A stretch of DNA of 64,000 nt from Tannerella forsythia (GCF_003860135.1 NZ_RQYN01000007.1:1-64000); one strand, 5' to 3'. Positions 17,831 to 26,737 are shown, counted from the first letter of the stretch. Program-made: numbers and translations. Notes: generated by a model from the sequence alone, not told the origin.

Positions 17831-17870
17831 AAAAGAGGGTGTGTCAAAACGACACATCCTCTTTTTTTCT
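17831..17870. terminator. Strong bidirectional intrinsic terminator
   Basis: A 15-bp stem with one G-U pair (17831-17845 with 17851-17865) around the loop AAAAC, then a T run (TTTTTTTCTTTTT). It lies between the convergent OmpH-like and nagA genes, with A-rich sequence on the other side, so it can serve both strands. Confidence 0.92.
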
Positions 17871-17933
17871 TTTTGCGAACTCGCTCCTCCGGCAGCCGAT
17901 GCTTCCGGAAGAGCTATTCGGATTCGAAGAGAC

Positions 17934-19112
17934 CTACTCTCTGTTCACCTCCACGCCTTTGCAAAAGGTTTTTACGACGTTGAACCGTGCATCGACGAGG
18001 TTGATATCGGCATCTTTGCCGACAGCAATCGAACCTTTGCGGTCGAAGATTCCCATCATCTTGGCAGTCGTGCCGCTCGTCATCCTGACGACGTCGGTCG
18101 CCGGCAGTCCGACGTTGAAGATGAGATGGCGAACCATCCCGTCGATCGGAGTGATAGACGAGGCCAACGAGGTGCGCGCGCTGTTCATGACGACCCCGTT
18201 TTCGACGACGTACGTCTCTCCGCACGAATGAATCGTGTCGCCGTGCGTTACGACGCCGGCCGCTCTGCTGGCATCGGAGCAGACCGAGAGCCTATCCGCC
18301 CCTTTGCAGCGGTAAGCAATCTGAATCAGTTCGTTGGGCAAGTGATAGCCGTCGCAGATGATTTCGGCATACAACGCGTCTTGCGTCAATGCCGCCTCCA
18401 CGACACCGCCGATGCGGAACGGGCCCGTTTTCTTCGTCTGCGACATGGCGTTGTAGAGATGCGTCACGCTCGTCGCTCCCGCCTCTATCGCTGCCAGCAC
18501 ATCCTTGTATTCCGCACAGCTATGCCCTACCGACAGTTGGATGTTCATCGCCCGCAACGCCGGAAAATAATCGAGGTTACGCCCGACTTCGGGCGCGATG
18601 GTAGTGCGCCGGATGACGTCGCTGTAAGTTTCGTAAAACCGCAGATGATCGTCTGTCATGGGGAGAATGGCGTCTTCGGCCTGACTTCCTTTATAGACCT
18701 TGTTCAAGAAAGGTCCTTCGAGGTGACAGCCTGCGATCTCCGTCTCTCCCGCTTTGTTCTGCCGCATGACCGAACGAATGGCTCGCAGCCCTTGCTCAAG
18801 CGCGGGCAGCAGGTCGGCCGCCAACGTCGGGTAGAGCGTGGTCACACCGTGCCTGCCGTAAAATGTACGCATCTTCACGAGGGCTTCTTCCGTTCCCTGA
18901 TTGCAGTCGTACCCGCCTCCGCCATGGCAATGCACGTCGATATAGCCGGGCACCGCCGCAAGCCCTCTCCCGTCAATCACGGTCTCCGCGTCTGCCGTCT
19001 CTTCCGAAGTACGACAGACCGACGCAATAACACCGTCGGACAGCAGAAGACTTCCGTCGCGGATGATTTCCTGTTCGGTATAAATATCGATGTGAGTAAT
19101 CCGAATATTCAT
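17934..19112 (-). CDS. nagA: N-acetylglucosamine-6-phosphate deacetylase
   Basis: 392 residues, standard NagA length. Amidohydrolase motifs in order: VIDGRGLAAVPGYIDVHCHG (metal-site HxH), GCHLEGPFLN (metal Glu), LSVGHSCAEY and VTHLYNAMS (two metal His), ICDGYHL, and SLASSITPIDGMVRHL containing the catalytic Asp. It removes acetate from GlcNAc-6-phosphate, giving glucosamine-6-phosphate for glycolysis or wall synthesis. It follows the iron alcohol dehydrogenase by 30 bases on the same strand and reads from the promoter at 20364. Confidence 0.95.
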   Translation of the reverse strand: MNIRITHIDIYTEQEIIRDGSLLLSDGVIASVCRTSEETADAETVIDGRGLAAVPGYIDVHCHGGGGYDCNQGTEEALVKMRTFYGRHGVTTLYPTLAADLLPALEQGLRAIRSVMRQNKAGETEIAGCHLEGPFLNKVYKGSQAEDAILPMTDDHLRFYETYSDVIRRTTIAPEVGRNLDYFPALRAMNIQLSVGHSCAEYKDVLAAIEAGATSVTHLYNAMSQTKKTGPFRIGGVVEAALTQDALYAEIICDGYHLPNELIQIAYRCKGADRLSVCSDASRAAGVVTHGDTIHSCGETYVVENGVVMNSARTSLASSITPIDGMVRHLIFNVGLPATDVVRMTSGTTAKMMGIFDRKGSIAVGKDADINLVDARFNVVKTFCKGVEVNRE

Positions 19113-19142
19113 AGGTATTTTGTTGTTGAAGTGTTTGAGGGT

Positions 19143-20327
19143 TTATTGGTTGGCCATGCGGTAGATGGCTTCCATATCCTCACGATTCAGTTTCTTAAAG
19201 TTACCGGCCGTTACGCTGCCGTTCCGACTGCATTTATGGGCCATCAATCGAATCTCCTCGTCGGTGGCTACGCGCCCGATCAATTCTCGGATGCTCACCG
19301 GCATGCCGATAGCCCGGTAGAAGTATTCCATCGCCTTGATGCCGGCCAGCGCCGTACCTTCGGGATCGGTAAAGTCGTTGTCGATCCCCATCACATTGAC
19401 GGCAAAGCGAACGAAACGGGAGACATTCTCACGATAGGTGTAACGCGCCCAGCTTCCCCAGAGGGCTGCCAGCCCCGCGCCGTGAGCTACGTCGTACAGA
19501 GCGCTCAGCTCGTGTTCGAGCATGTGCGTGGCAAAGTCGGGCGTTGTCCCGCATCCCGTCAGGTCGTTGTGCGCAAGACTGCTGGCCCACATAATCTGAG
19601 CGCGATGTCGATAATTCGTCGGGTCGTCCAGCACCTTAAACGTACTGTCTCTGACGACGCGCAGCAAGCCTTCGGCCAACGTATCGGTAAGCGTCATATC
19701 GTCGTCGTGAGAAAAATAGCGCTCCATCGTGTGCATCATGATGTCTACCGCCCCGCAGGCAGTCTGATAGGGAGGCAACGTATAAGTGCGCTCCGGATTC
19801 ATAATGGCGAAACGGCAACGTCCGAAGTTGCTGTCGTAAGCCCGTTTAAGCTCCCCTTCTTCCTTCGAGATCACGCTTCCGCTGCTCATCTCGCTCCCTG
19901 CCGCAGGGATGGTCAGTACGGCCGCCACGGGATAGCAGGCTCGTGCTTTCGCTTTACCCTCAAAGAAGTCCCATACATCGCCCTCGTAGGCCAGTCCGTA
20001 GGCAATCGCCTTGGCCGAATCGATAACACTTCCTCCCCCCACGGCAAGGATAAAATCGACGCGCTCGCTGCGTCCCAGTTCGATACCTTCGTACACTTTC
20101 GACAGTCTGGGATTAGGCACGACACCGCCCAACTCTACGAAAGGAATCTGTTCGCCGTTAAGCAGATCGCGGATTTTTCCGAGCAAACCGGAGCGCTCGG
20201 CGCTGCCTCCTCCGTAATGTATCAACACCTTGTTTCCTCCGTAACGTTTGATCAGCTTCGCAACTTTCTCTTCCGAGTTTGCTCCGAATACCACTTCGGT
20301 AGGAGCATAATAAGTAAAATCTTTCAT
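19143..20327 (-). CDS. Iron-containing (group III) alcohol dehydrogenase
   Basis: 394 residues, close to butanol dehydrogenase and YqhD length. The NAD(P)-binding motif GGGSVIDSAKAIAYG lies at about residues 97-111. Metal ligands are visible in ACGAVDIMMHTMERYFSH (Asp and His) and in LEHELSALYDVAHGAGLAAL (two His). It reduces aldehydes to alcohols or the reverse; substrate and cofactor preference cannot be read off. It is first in a two-gene unit with nagA and has a well-formed promoter at 20357-20388. Confidence 0.93.
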   Translation of the reverse strand: MKDFTYYAPTEVVFGANSEEKVAKLIKRYGGNKVLIHYGGGSAERSGLLGKIRDLLNGEQIPFVELGGVVPNPRLSKVYEGIELGRSERVDFILAVGGGSVIDSAKAIAYGLAYEGDVWDFFEGKAKARACYPVAAVLTIPAAGSEMSSGSVISKEEGELKRAYDSNFGRCRFAIMNPERTYTLPPYQTACGAVDIMMHTMERYFSHDDDMTLTDTLAEGLLRVVRDSTFKVLDDPTNYRHRAQIMWASSLAHNDLTGCGTTPDFATHMLEHELSALYDVAHGAGLAALWGSWARYTYRENVSRFVRFAVNVMGIDNDFTDPEGTALAGIKAMEYFYRAIGMPVSIRELIGRVATDEEIRLMAHKCSRNGSVTAGNFKKLNREDMEAIYRMANQ

Positions 20328-20356
20328 GACGCGATTTTTTTAAATTTTTGGAGAGA

Positions 20357-20388
20357 CAAATTTAAGCGAAAATCCCTGCAAATCCAAA
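20357..20388 (-). promoter_or_regulatory. Promoter of the alcohol dehydrogenase-nagA unit
   Basis: On the minus strand TTTG (20388-20385), 20 bases, TAAATTTG (20364-20357): both boxes of the Bacteroidetes promoter in good spacing, 30 bases before the start codon. Confidence 0.75.
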
Positions 20389-20442
20389 CGATCACAATCA
20401 AAATAATATTCAGCGACTTACCTCCGAATCCCAACGTTTTTA

Positions 20443-20508
20443 AAAACATCTAAGCCTTTTCACCAAAACATCTAAGCCTTTTCCCCAAATCGTCTAAGCC
20501 TTTTTTCG
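20443..20508. repeat. Three direct repeats with a 22-bp period
   Basis: The word TCTAAGCCTTTT starts at 20449, 20471 and 20493, a period of exactly 22 bases, or about two helical turns. The first two copies also share AAAACA upstream. They lie between the divergent promoters for the alcohol dehydrogenase (20364) and Hen1-Pnkp (20613), where tandem regulator sites would act. No coding sequence here. Confidence 0.8.
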
Positions 20509-20612
20509 GAATCATTTCGACGGATGAATGAAAAGGTCTTAATACTTGCATCGGCGTCCTCGAAGAATAGATCGAATAAGCGTGAAGATATGTATAAAAT
20601 AAATGAAGTTTG

Positions 20613-20620
20613 TATATTTG
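20613..20620 (+). promoter_or_regulatory. -7 promoter box TATATTTG for the hen1-pnkp unit
   Basis: Matches TAnnTTTG. Transcription from here would start near 20627 and give a leader of about 320 bases, containing the whole structured element at 20657-20782, before the Hen1 start at 20948. No clear -33 box. Confidence 0.6.
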
Positions 20621-20656
20621 CGCGTTAGAAAACAAGGATCAAAAGATAAGTCATAA

Positions 20657-20782
20657 AACGGTCGGGCGATTTGCGAAGTGATTTGCATTTTGCAAATCGC
20701 TTGTTGGTGGACAGTCCCGGAGGGCTGGACACCGCAAATCGCCCGACCGTTGGGTGGGAAGCCCGAAGGGATTTCCACCCAA
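20657..20782 (+). ncRNA. Highly structured leader element or dispersed hairpin repeat
   Basis: A 19-bp perfect stem (20657-20675 with 20733-20751) encloses two further hairpins. One is a 12-bp stem with one G-U pair and a TTT loop (20676-20687 with 20691-20702). The other is a shorter stem (GTCC 20714-20717 with GGAC 20727-20730). A separate 11-bp hairpin follows (20750-20760 with 20772-20782), with an inner CCC-GAA-GGG. Together they form a branched fold of about 126 bases without coding character. It sits in the probable 5' leader of the RNA repair operon. It may be a regulatory RNA, or a dispersed repeat that landed here; copy number in the genome would tell. Confidence 0.65.
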
Positions 20783-20947
20783 CAAACAAGTATACGAATA
20801 AACAAATCAATATTTCATCAACGCAAAAAACAGTACTATCCCCATCACCCCCTTGCGGCTTACGGATATGTTTCAACATATCGATTAAGGCACCACAAGA
20901 GACAGGTTTTGAATGGGATAAATATATACAAAAGACATCATCAGAAT

Positions 20948-22351
20948 ATGATCTTAAACATTACAACAACACATCAACCGACGACAGACTTCGGCTATTT
21001 GCTTCATAAACATCCGGACAAATTTCAAACGTTCGACTTGTCGGTTGGAAAAGTTCATGTGTTCTATCCAGAAAAGAGCGAGGAGAAGATCACCGTCAGC
21101 CTTTTGCTCGACATTGATCCGATAGACATGGTTCGTAACGCAAGAAATTTGGGCAGAGACGGATTTGCCCTCGCACACTATGTAAACGACCGGCCTTATG
21201 TGGCTTCCTCGTTTATGAGCGTGGCTCTTTCGAAAGTCTTTTCATCGGCCATGAACGGCAAATGCAAAGAGAAGCCGAAACTCGTAGAGATGAAATTACC
21301 CTTCGAGGTTTCAATCGTCTCGCTCCCTGCACCCAGAGGCGGAGAAATGCTGATCCGAAACTTATTTGAGCCTCTCGGATACAAGGTAGAAGTAAAAAAT
21401 CATACGTTAGATGATAAATTTCCGGAATGGGGAAACAGTAAATACTTCTTCTTAAGACTGGAACATACCATAACCACAAAAGAATTGCTTTCGCATCTGT
21501 ACGTCTTAATCCCTGCGCTGGACAATGACAAGCATTATTTTGTAAGCAAAGACGAAATGGAGAAGCTGCTGCAAAAAGGAAAAGGATGGCTCAACGATCA
21601 TCCCGAAAAAGAATCGATCATCAAGCGTTATTTGATTCATCTGCATTCGCTTTCGCGCCAAGCGCTCGAACGATTAAGCGAAGGAGAAGAAATAGACCGT
21701 TCGACAGAAGCGCCGGCCGAAAAAACAGAATCGGAGAAACGGAAAGAAACGCTCCACGAAAAACGAATCAAGTTGGTAGCGCAGAAATTAGCCGAATCCG
21801 GCGCGGAACGGGTCTTAGATTTAGGCTGCGGAGACGGAAAGCTCATCAGAGAACTTTTGCAACAAAAACAGTTCACTGCGATTACGGGGATGGATGTTTC
21901 ATATCAGGAATTGTTGAAGGCCAAAGAAAAGCTTCATTTCAATGAAATGTCTCCGAAGCAGCAAGAGCGGATTCATCTTTTTCAAGGCTCATTAACGTAC
22001 AGAGACAAACGTCTCGAAGGCTTCGACGCGGCAGCCGTTGTAGAAGTGATCGAACATTTAGATTTAAACAGGCTTCAGGCATTTGAGCGTGTTCTGTTTG
22101 AATGTGCCCAACCGCAAACCGTCATCCTGACGACGCCCAACAAAGAATACAATGTGATGTGGGAGAAGTTGGATGCTGAAAACATGAGGCATGACGACCA
22201 TCGCTTTGAGTGGACCAGAGAAGAATTCGCCCAATGGGCAAACAAGATAGGAGAAACGTATAACTATAACGTGGAGATTTTACCGGTCGGTGACGAAGAA
22301 GCACAGATCGGAGCTCCGTCACAAATGGCAATCTTTCGATATGGAAATTAA
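20948..22351 (+). CDS. hen1: RNA 3'-terminal ribose 2'-O-methyltransferase Hen1
   Basis: 467 residues from the Met at 20948 (MILNITTTHQPTTDFGYLLHKHP), where similarity to bacterial Hen1 begins; the frame is open back to 20678 but crosses the hairpins. The N-terminal ligase-activating-type domain (about 1-240) is followed by a linker and a SAM methyltransferase domain (about 275-467). Motifs: LDLGCGDGKLIREL (SAM site), EVIEHLDLNRLQAFERVLFE (Mn-binding Glu-Glu-His) and DDHRFEW (His). It methylates the 2'-OH at the 3' break before Pnkp seals it, so the repaired RNA resists a second cut at that site. It overlaps pnkp by 11 bases, so the two are translationally coupled. Confidence 0.95.
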   Translation: MILNITTTHQPTTDFGYLLHKHPDKFQTFDLSVGKVHVFYPEKSEEKITVSLLLDIDPIDMVRNARNLGRDGFALAHYVNDRPYVASSFMSVALSKVFSSAMNGKCKEKPKLVEMKLPFEVSIVSLPAPRGGEMLIRNLFEPLGYKVEVKNHTLDDKFPEWGNSKYFFLRLEHTITTKELLSHLYVLIPALDNDKHYFVSKDEMEKLLQKGKGWLNDHPEKESIIKRYLIHLHSLSRQALERLSEGEEIDRSTEAPAEKTESEKRKETLHEKRIKLVAQKLAESGAERVLDLGCGDGKLIRELLQQKQFTAITGMDVSYQELLKAKEKLHFNEMSPKQQERIHLFQGSLTYRDKRLEGFDAAAVVEVIEHLDLNRLQAFERVLFECAQPQTVILTTPNKEYNVMWEKLDAENMRHDDHRFEWTREEFAQWANKIGETYNYNVEILPVGDEEAQIGAPSQMAIFRYGN

Positions 22352-24917
22352 AATCCCCGAACTTTCATTAGTCGTACTAATTGGTATTTCAGGCTCCGGA
22401 AAGAGCAGTCTGGCTAAAAAACTATTCAAACGCACGGAAATCTTATCATCCGACGAATGTAGAGCGATCGTTTCGGACGATGAAAACAATCAGGCCTCTA
22501 CGAACGACGCGTTTGATGTTTTATATTACATCGCAGGTAAGCGTTTGAAGAATGGCTTATTGACCGTGATCGATGCGACCAACGTGCAGAAAGAATCGCG
22601 AAAAGGATTGGTAGAGTTAGCCCGAACATACCATTGTTTGCCGGTGGCCATTGTGTTGGATCTGCCTGAAAAAATCTGCGAAGAAAGGAACAAAAACAGA
22701 CTATCGCGTAACATCGGAGCACACGTTATTCATCAGCAAAGTCAACAGCTGAAAAAGAGCATCAAGCATTTGAAAGAAGAAGGATTCAGACAGATTTATG
22801 TATTAAAATCGGTGGAAGAAGTAGAACAAGTGCTTGAAATCAAAAGAGAAAAGCTGTATAACGACAAGAGAGATGAAACAGGTCCGTTCGATATCATCGG
22901 CGATGTGCACGGATGTTTCGATGAGCTATACGAACTTCTTACAACGCTCGGCTATCAAATAAACCATGTAAAAGCCGACGATTCGAACTTCGGGTTTGAG
23001 GTGCTTGCTCCTCACGGCAGAAAGGCTGTCTTTGTCGGCGACCTCGTTGATCGGGGACCTGATTCTCCCGATGTGCTGCGCTTAGTGATGAGCATGGTCC
23101 ACTCCGGAGTGGCCTATTGCGTGCCGGGCAATCATGATATCAAACTGCTGAAATACCTGAACGGCAAACAAGTTCAAATCAAACATGGTTTAGAAGTAAC
23201 GGTAAAACAATTGGAAAATGAATCTATCGCGTTTAAGCAGAGCGTTCGGCAGTTTTTGTACGGTCTGATTAGTCACTATGTGCTTGACAAAGGCAATCTG
23301 GTTGTTGCGCATGCGGGACTGAAAGAGGAGATGCAAGGCCGTGCCTCTGGTGCCATTCGTTCTTTCTGTATGTATGGAGAAACGACGGGAGAAATCGATG
23401 AGTTTGGATTACCAGTCAGATATAATTGGGCGAAAGAATACAGAGGAAAGGCCAAAGTCGTTTACGGACATACCCCCGTTCCGGACGCCGAGTGGTTAAA
23501 CCGGACAATGGATATCGATACGGGTTGCGTGTTTGGAGGCAAACTAACCGCGTTACGCTATCCGGAAGAAGAACTCGTTTCCGTCAAGGCCAAGCAGGTC
23601 TATTACCAACCCGTAAAGCCCTTAGACTACTCTGCATCGGAGAAGAAACTCAGCTCACAACACGAATATGACGACTTACTGAACATCGAAGATGTTACAG
23701 GCAAGCGTATTGTACAAACGCGGCTCAGGAACAACATCACCATCCGCGAAGAGAACTCGATTGCCGCCTTAGAGGTCATGAGCCGCTTTGCCATCAATCC
23801 CAAATGGCTGATTTATCTTCCTCCGACGATGTCTCCGTGTGCTACCAGCGATTTACCGGACTTCCTTGAACATCCTGTACAGGCATTGAACTATTACAAA
23901 AAAAGAGGTGTCGAAAAAGTCGTTTGTGAAGAAAAACACATGGGCTCAAGATCCGTTTTGGTTATCTGCAAAGACGAAGAAACAGCACTCAAACGATTTG
24001 GTATTGAAAATGAAGGCATCGGAGTTTGTTATACACGAACGGGCAGAAACTTTTTCAATGAGCCGGTTATGGAAAAGGCCTTTATGACAAGAGTTAATCA
24101 ATGCCTGTCGGAAGCGAACATCTGGGAAAAATTCAACACAGGTTGGATTTGTCTGGATGCGGAATTAATGCCATGGTCTGCCAAAGCACAGGCTTTGCTG
24201 AAAGATCAGTATGCGTCGGTCGGCGCAGCAGCGGGAAACGCATTGACGGTCGTTGAGCAGGTACTGCAAAAAGCTGTCGACAGAGGCATGAGAGAGGCGC
24301 AGCCTTGTTTAGAAAAGTTTGAGACTAAGGCTAAGGCGATCGATAAGTATGTAAAGGCTTATCAAAATTATTGTTGGACTGTTCGAAACATCGACGATTA
24401 CAAATTAGCGCCTTTCCATATCTTAGCGACTGAAGGTCAAGTACACGTAGACAAAACGCATGAATGGCACATGAAGCACATCGCCGAGATATGCCTGGGC
24501 GATCCCCGACTGTTTATGACGACTCCATACAAGATCGTCGAACTCAATGATCCGTCCAGTTTTGATGATGCCGTACAATGGTGGCTCGACCTGACAAGCA
24601 AAGGAGGAGAAGGCATGGTAGTCAAACCGTATCACTTCATCGCTTATGGCTCGGAAGGTCTTTTGCAACCGGCCGTAAAATGTCGAGGAAGCGAATATTT
24701 GAGAATTATCTACGGGCCTGAATACGATGTCCCCGAAAATATCGAACGACTTAAAAACAGAAACCTTTCGAGAAAACAATCGTTGGCACTCCGAGAATTT
24801 GCCCTTAGCGTAGAAGGACTGGAAAGATTCGTAAAAAAAGAACCTTTAAGACGAGTACATGAAAGTGTTTTCGGGATATTGGCTTTGGAAAGTGAAGAAG
24901 TAGATCCGAGATTATAA
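22341..24917 (+). CDS. pnkp: Polynucleotide kinase-phosphatase-ligase Pnkp (RNA repair)
   Basis: 858 residues from the Met at 22341, which overlaps the hen1 stop. Three catalytic modules in order: 5' kinase with P-loop GISGSGKSS (about 16-24); binuclear-metal 2',3'-phosphatase (about 180-420; DVHGCFDELYELL, FVGDLVDRGPD, VPGNHD, GHTPVPD); and an RNA ligase nucleotidyltransferase module (about 480-858; EEKHMGSR with the adenylated Lys, GEGMVVKPY). It heals and seals RNA broken by ribotoxins, such as tRNAs cut in the anticodon loop, acting as a heterotetramer with Hen1. Length and motifs are complete. The system as a whole is known; its regulation here may not be. Confidence 0.96.
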   Translation: MEIKIPELSLVVLIGISGSGKSSLAKKLFKRTEILSSDECRAIVSDDENNQASTNDAFDVLYYIAGKRLKNGLLTVIDATNVQKESRKGLVELARTYHCLPVAIVLDLPEKICEERNKNRLSRNIGAHVIHQQSQQLKKSIKHLKEEGFRQIYVLKSVEEVEQVLEIKREKLYNDKRDETGPFDIIGDVHGCFDELYELLTTLGYQINHVKADDSNFGFEVLAPHGRKAVFVGDLVDRGPDSPDVLRLVMSMVHSGVAYCVPGNHDIKLLKYLNGKQVQIKHGLEVTVKQLENESIAFKQSVRQFLYGLISHYVLDKGNLVVAHAGLKEEMQGRASGAIRSFCMYGETTGEIDEFGLPVRYNWAKEYRGKAKVVYGHTPVPDAEWLNRTMDIDTGCVFGGKLTALRYPEEELVSVKAKQVYYQPVKPLDYSASEKKLSSQHEYDDLLNIEDVTGKRIVQTRLRNNITIREENSIAALEVMSRFAINPKWLIYLPPTMSPCATSDLPDFLEHPVQALNYYKKRGVEKVVCEEKHMGSRSVLVICKDEETALKRFGIENEGIGVCYTRTGRNFFNEPVMEKAFMTRVNQCLSEANIWEKFNTGWICLDAELMPWSAKAQALLKDQYASVGAAAGNALTVVEQVLQKAVDRGMREAQPCLEKFETKAKAIDKYVKAYQNYCWTVRNIDDYKLAPFHILATEGQVHVDKTHEWHMKHIAEICLGDPRLFMTTPYKIVELNDPSSFDDAVQWWLDLTSKGGEGMVVKPYHFIAYGSEGLLQPAVKCRGSEYLRIIYGPEYDVPENIERLKNRNLSRKQSLALREFALSVEGLERFVKKEPLRRVHESVFGILALESEEVDPRL

Positions 24918-25090
24918 CGCCCAATTTTGATGTTATACAAAAAGATCAAGCGTAGAAATAAAAGGATGAATTAAAACTTTCATTTCTTTCTATAAAAGTC
25001 ATCACTTCACGGATTAATCTCCTCAGAGATTTATTACACCGTAAGTTATAAAAATAAGCCAAACATAGAATATAATATTCCCATTTAAGG

Positions 25091-25120
25091 TTTGAATTGA
25101 GATTGTACTTCTTATCTTTG
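25091..25120 (+). promoter_or_regulatory. Promoter of the Crp-like regulator gene
   Basis: TTTG (25091-25094), 18 bases, TATCTTTG (25113-25120). Transcription would start near 25127, so the frame's earlier Met codons at 25097 and 25124 are excluded and the Met at 25148 is favoured. Confidence 0.75.
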
Positions 25121-25147
25121 CACATGAATAATAATAATTTCGATGCG

Positions 25148-25738
25148 ATGAAAGAGTCTTTTTTCACGGATTATATTCGTTCGAACGTTCCTCTCACCGA
25201 CGAACAACTATCGACACTCCTCGAGAAGAGCAAGGTGCTGGCGCTTGGGAGAAAAGCATTTCTGCTCTCTGCGGGCGAGACCTGCTGTCATCGTTTTTTC
25301 ATCGAGGAGGGCGCCGTGCGCGAGTATTCGATCGACAGGCATGGGAAAGAACATCTGCTGCACTTCGCCGTGGAGGGGTGGTTTCTGATGAACGTGGAAA
25401 GCATCTTCTTCGATCGTCCCTCTTCCTACTTTATCGAGACGATCGAACCTTCGCGTATCCTGCTGCTAAACAACGAACAGGTGAACCGTCTTGCCCGCGA
25501 AGACAAGTCGTTCGAGCAGTTCGACCGGCAGCTCCTCTACGAGCATATCCATACCCTTCAGCTCCGCATTACCGGCATGCAGAGCCACTCTGCCGAGGAG
25601 CGCTACCTGCACTTCGTGGAGCATTATCCCGAGGCCATGCTCCGCGTGCCGCAGCAGATGATCGCCTCCTATCTCGGTATCGCTCCCGAAAGCCTGAGCC
25701 GCATCCGCCGCCAACTGGCCGAACGTCACTTTCGCTAA
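25148..25738 (+). CDS. Crp/Fnr-family transcription regulator
   Basis: About 196 residues. A cyclic-nucleotide-binding-like beta roll (about 25-110; ALGRKAFLLSAGETCCHRFFIEEGAVREY, FAVEGWFLMN, SYFIETIEPSRILLL) is joined by a long helix to a C-terminal helix-turn-helix (VPQQMIASYLGIAPESLSRIRRQLAE). The cAMP-binding Arg and Ser are not evident, so ligand type is unknown. Bacteroidetes use many such small Crp-like regulators. The pirin gene follows with its own promoter 50 bases on, which suggests a regulator-target pair (inference). Confidence 0.92.
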   Translation: MKESFFTDYIRSNVPLTDEQLSTLLEKSKVLALGRKAFLLSAGETCCHRFFIEEGAVREYSIDRHGKEHLLHFAVEGWFLMNVESIFFDRPSSYFIETIEPSRILLLNNEQVNRLAREDKSFEQFDRQLLYEHIHTLQLRITGMQSHSAEERYLHFVEHYPEAMLRVPQQMIASYLGIAPESLSRIRRQLAERHFR

Positions 25739-25788
25739 AGGCAAGGTATTTCTTAACCGAGATCAATGCACAGCCCGGCGGCAAGAAC

Positions 25789-25823
25789 TACCTTTGTAAC
25801 GTAAATCAAAACAATACAAAGGA
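25789..25823 (+). promoter_or_regulatory. -7 box TACCTTTG and strong Shine-Dalgarno for the pirin gene
   Basis: TACCTTTG at 25789-25796. An AAAGGAGG ribosome site spans 25818-25825, 8 bases before the ATG at 25834. Full Shine-Dalgarno sites are uncommon in Bacteroidetes, so this mRNA may be translated strongly. Confidence 0.65.
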
Positions 25824-25833
25824 GGATACTTAA

Positions 25834-26715
25834 ATGACAGCAACGAAAAAAATCGCATTCGTAACGCATCCGCAAGAAACGCATTGGGTAGGCAACGGCT
25901 TCCGTGTACATAACTTCATCCCGGCTGTTCCGGGGCTCTCCAGGCAGGAGATGGACCCCTTCATCCTGCTCGACTACAATGCCAAAATGAGCGTCGGCCC
26001 CACGGATTCTCCGGGCGGAGTAGGCGTTCATCCGCACCGTGGCTTCGAGACGGTTACGATCGCTTACGAAGGAGAAGTGGAGCATCATGACAGCGCCGGA
26101 CACGGAGGTATCATCGGCAAGGGCGATGTACAGTGGATGACGGCCGGCGGCGGAGTCCTGCACAAGGAGTTTCACGCCCGCAAATGGGCCGAAAAGGGCG
26201 GCACTTTCCAGATGGTACAGCTTTGGGTCAACCTGCCCTCGAAAGACAAAATGTCCGCCCCCAAATATCAGAGCATCACCAACGCTTCGATGGGCAAGCA
26301 TACCCTGCCTGACGATGCAGGTATCGTGGAAGTCATATCCGGAACATACCGAGGGACAGACGGGCCGGCGCAGACGCATTCTCCCGTCTCGCTGATGAAC
26401 GCCCGGCTCAACGAAGGCGGCAAGGCCGAGTTCTCTTTCCCTTCGCATTACAACACCGCACTGCTCGTCGTACAGGGACACGCACTGGTGAACGGGACGG
26501 ATGTGCCGACGGACAACATACTCAAGTTCGCCAACGAAGGCGAAAGGTTCACGGTAGAAGCAATCGTACCCGATACCATCGTCCTGATCATGAGCGGAGA
26601 GCCTCTTCGCGAACCCATCGTGGCCTACGGACCGTTTGTCATGAATACAAAGGAGGAAATACTTCGGGCCATGGACGACTTCAATCAAGGTCGCTTCGGC
26701 CATCTCGACGATTGA
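25834..26715 (+). CDS. Pirin-family cupin protein
   Basis: 293 residues, two cupin halves. The N-terminal cupin holds the metal ligands: GVHPHRGFETVT (two His), GDVQWMTAGGGVLHKEFH (His and Glu). The pirin C-terminal half starts near 170 (PVSLMNARLNEGGKAEFSFP). Pirins are iron-binding proteins; some oxidise quercetin, others respond to redox or bind regulators. Here it follows a Crp-like regulator, so a redox-linked role is plausible. A strong hairpin terminator follows. Confidence 0.92.
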   Translation: MTATKKIAFVTHPQETHWVGNGFRVHNFIPAVPGLSRQEMDPFILLDYNAKMSVGPTDSPGGVGVHPHRGFETVTIAYEGEVEHHDSAGHGGIIGKGDVQWMTAGGGVLHKEFHARKWAEKGGTFQMVQLWVNLPSKDKMSAPKYQSITNASMGKHTLPDDAGIVEVISGTYRGTDGPAQTHSPVSLMNARLNEGGKAEFSFPSHYNTALLVVQGHALVNGTDVPTDNILKFANEGERFTVEAIVPDTIVLIMSGEPLREPIVAYGPFVMNTKEEILRAMDDFNQGRFGHLDD

Positions 26716-26737
26716 CGACTACCGCCTATTAAGAATC

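Noticed and set aside
17841-20453. Plus-strand open frame of 870 codons
   Set aside because: It mirrors nagA and the iron alcohol dehydrogenase, both of which have complete motifs on the minus strand.
20678-20947. Upstream extension of Hen1
   Set aside because: The added 90 residues come from hairpin sequence, with no resemblance to a protein domain; Hen1 similarity starts at 20948.
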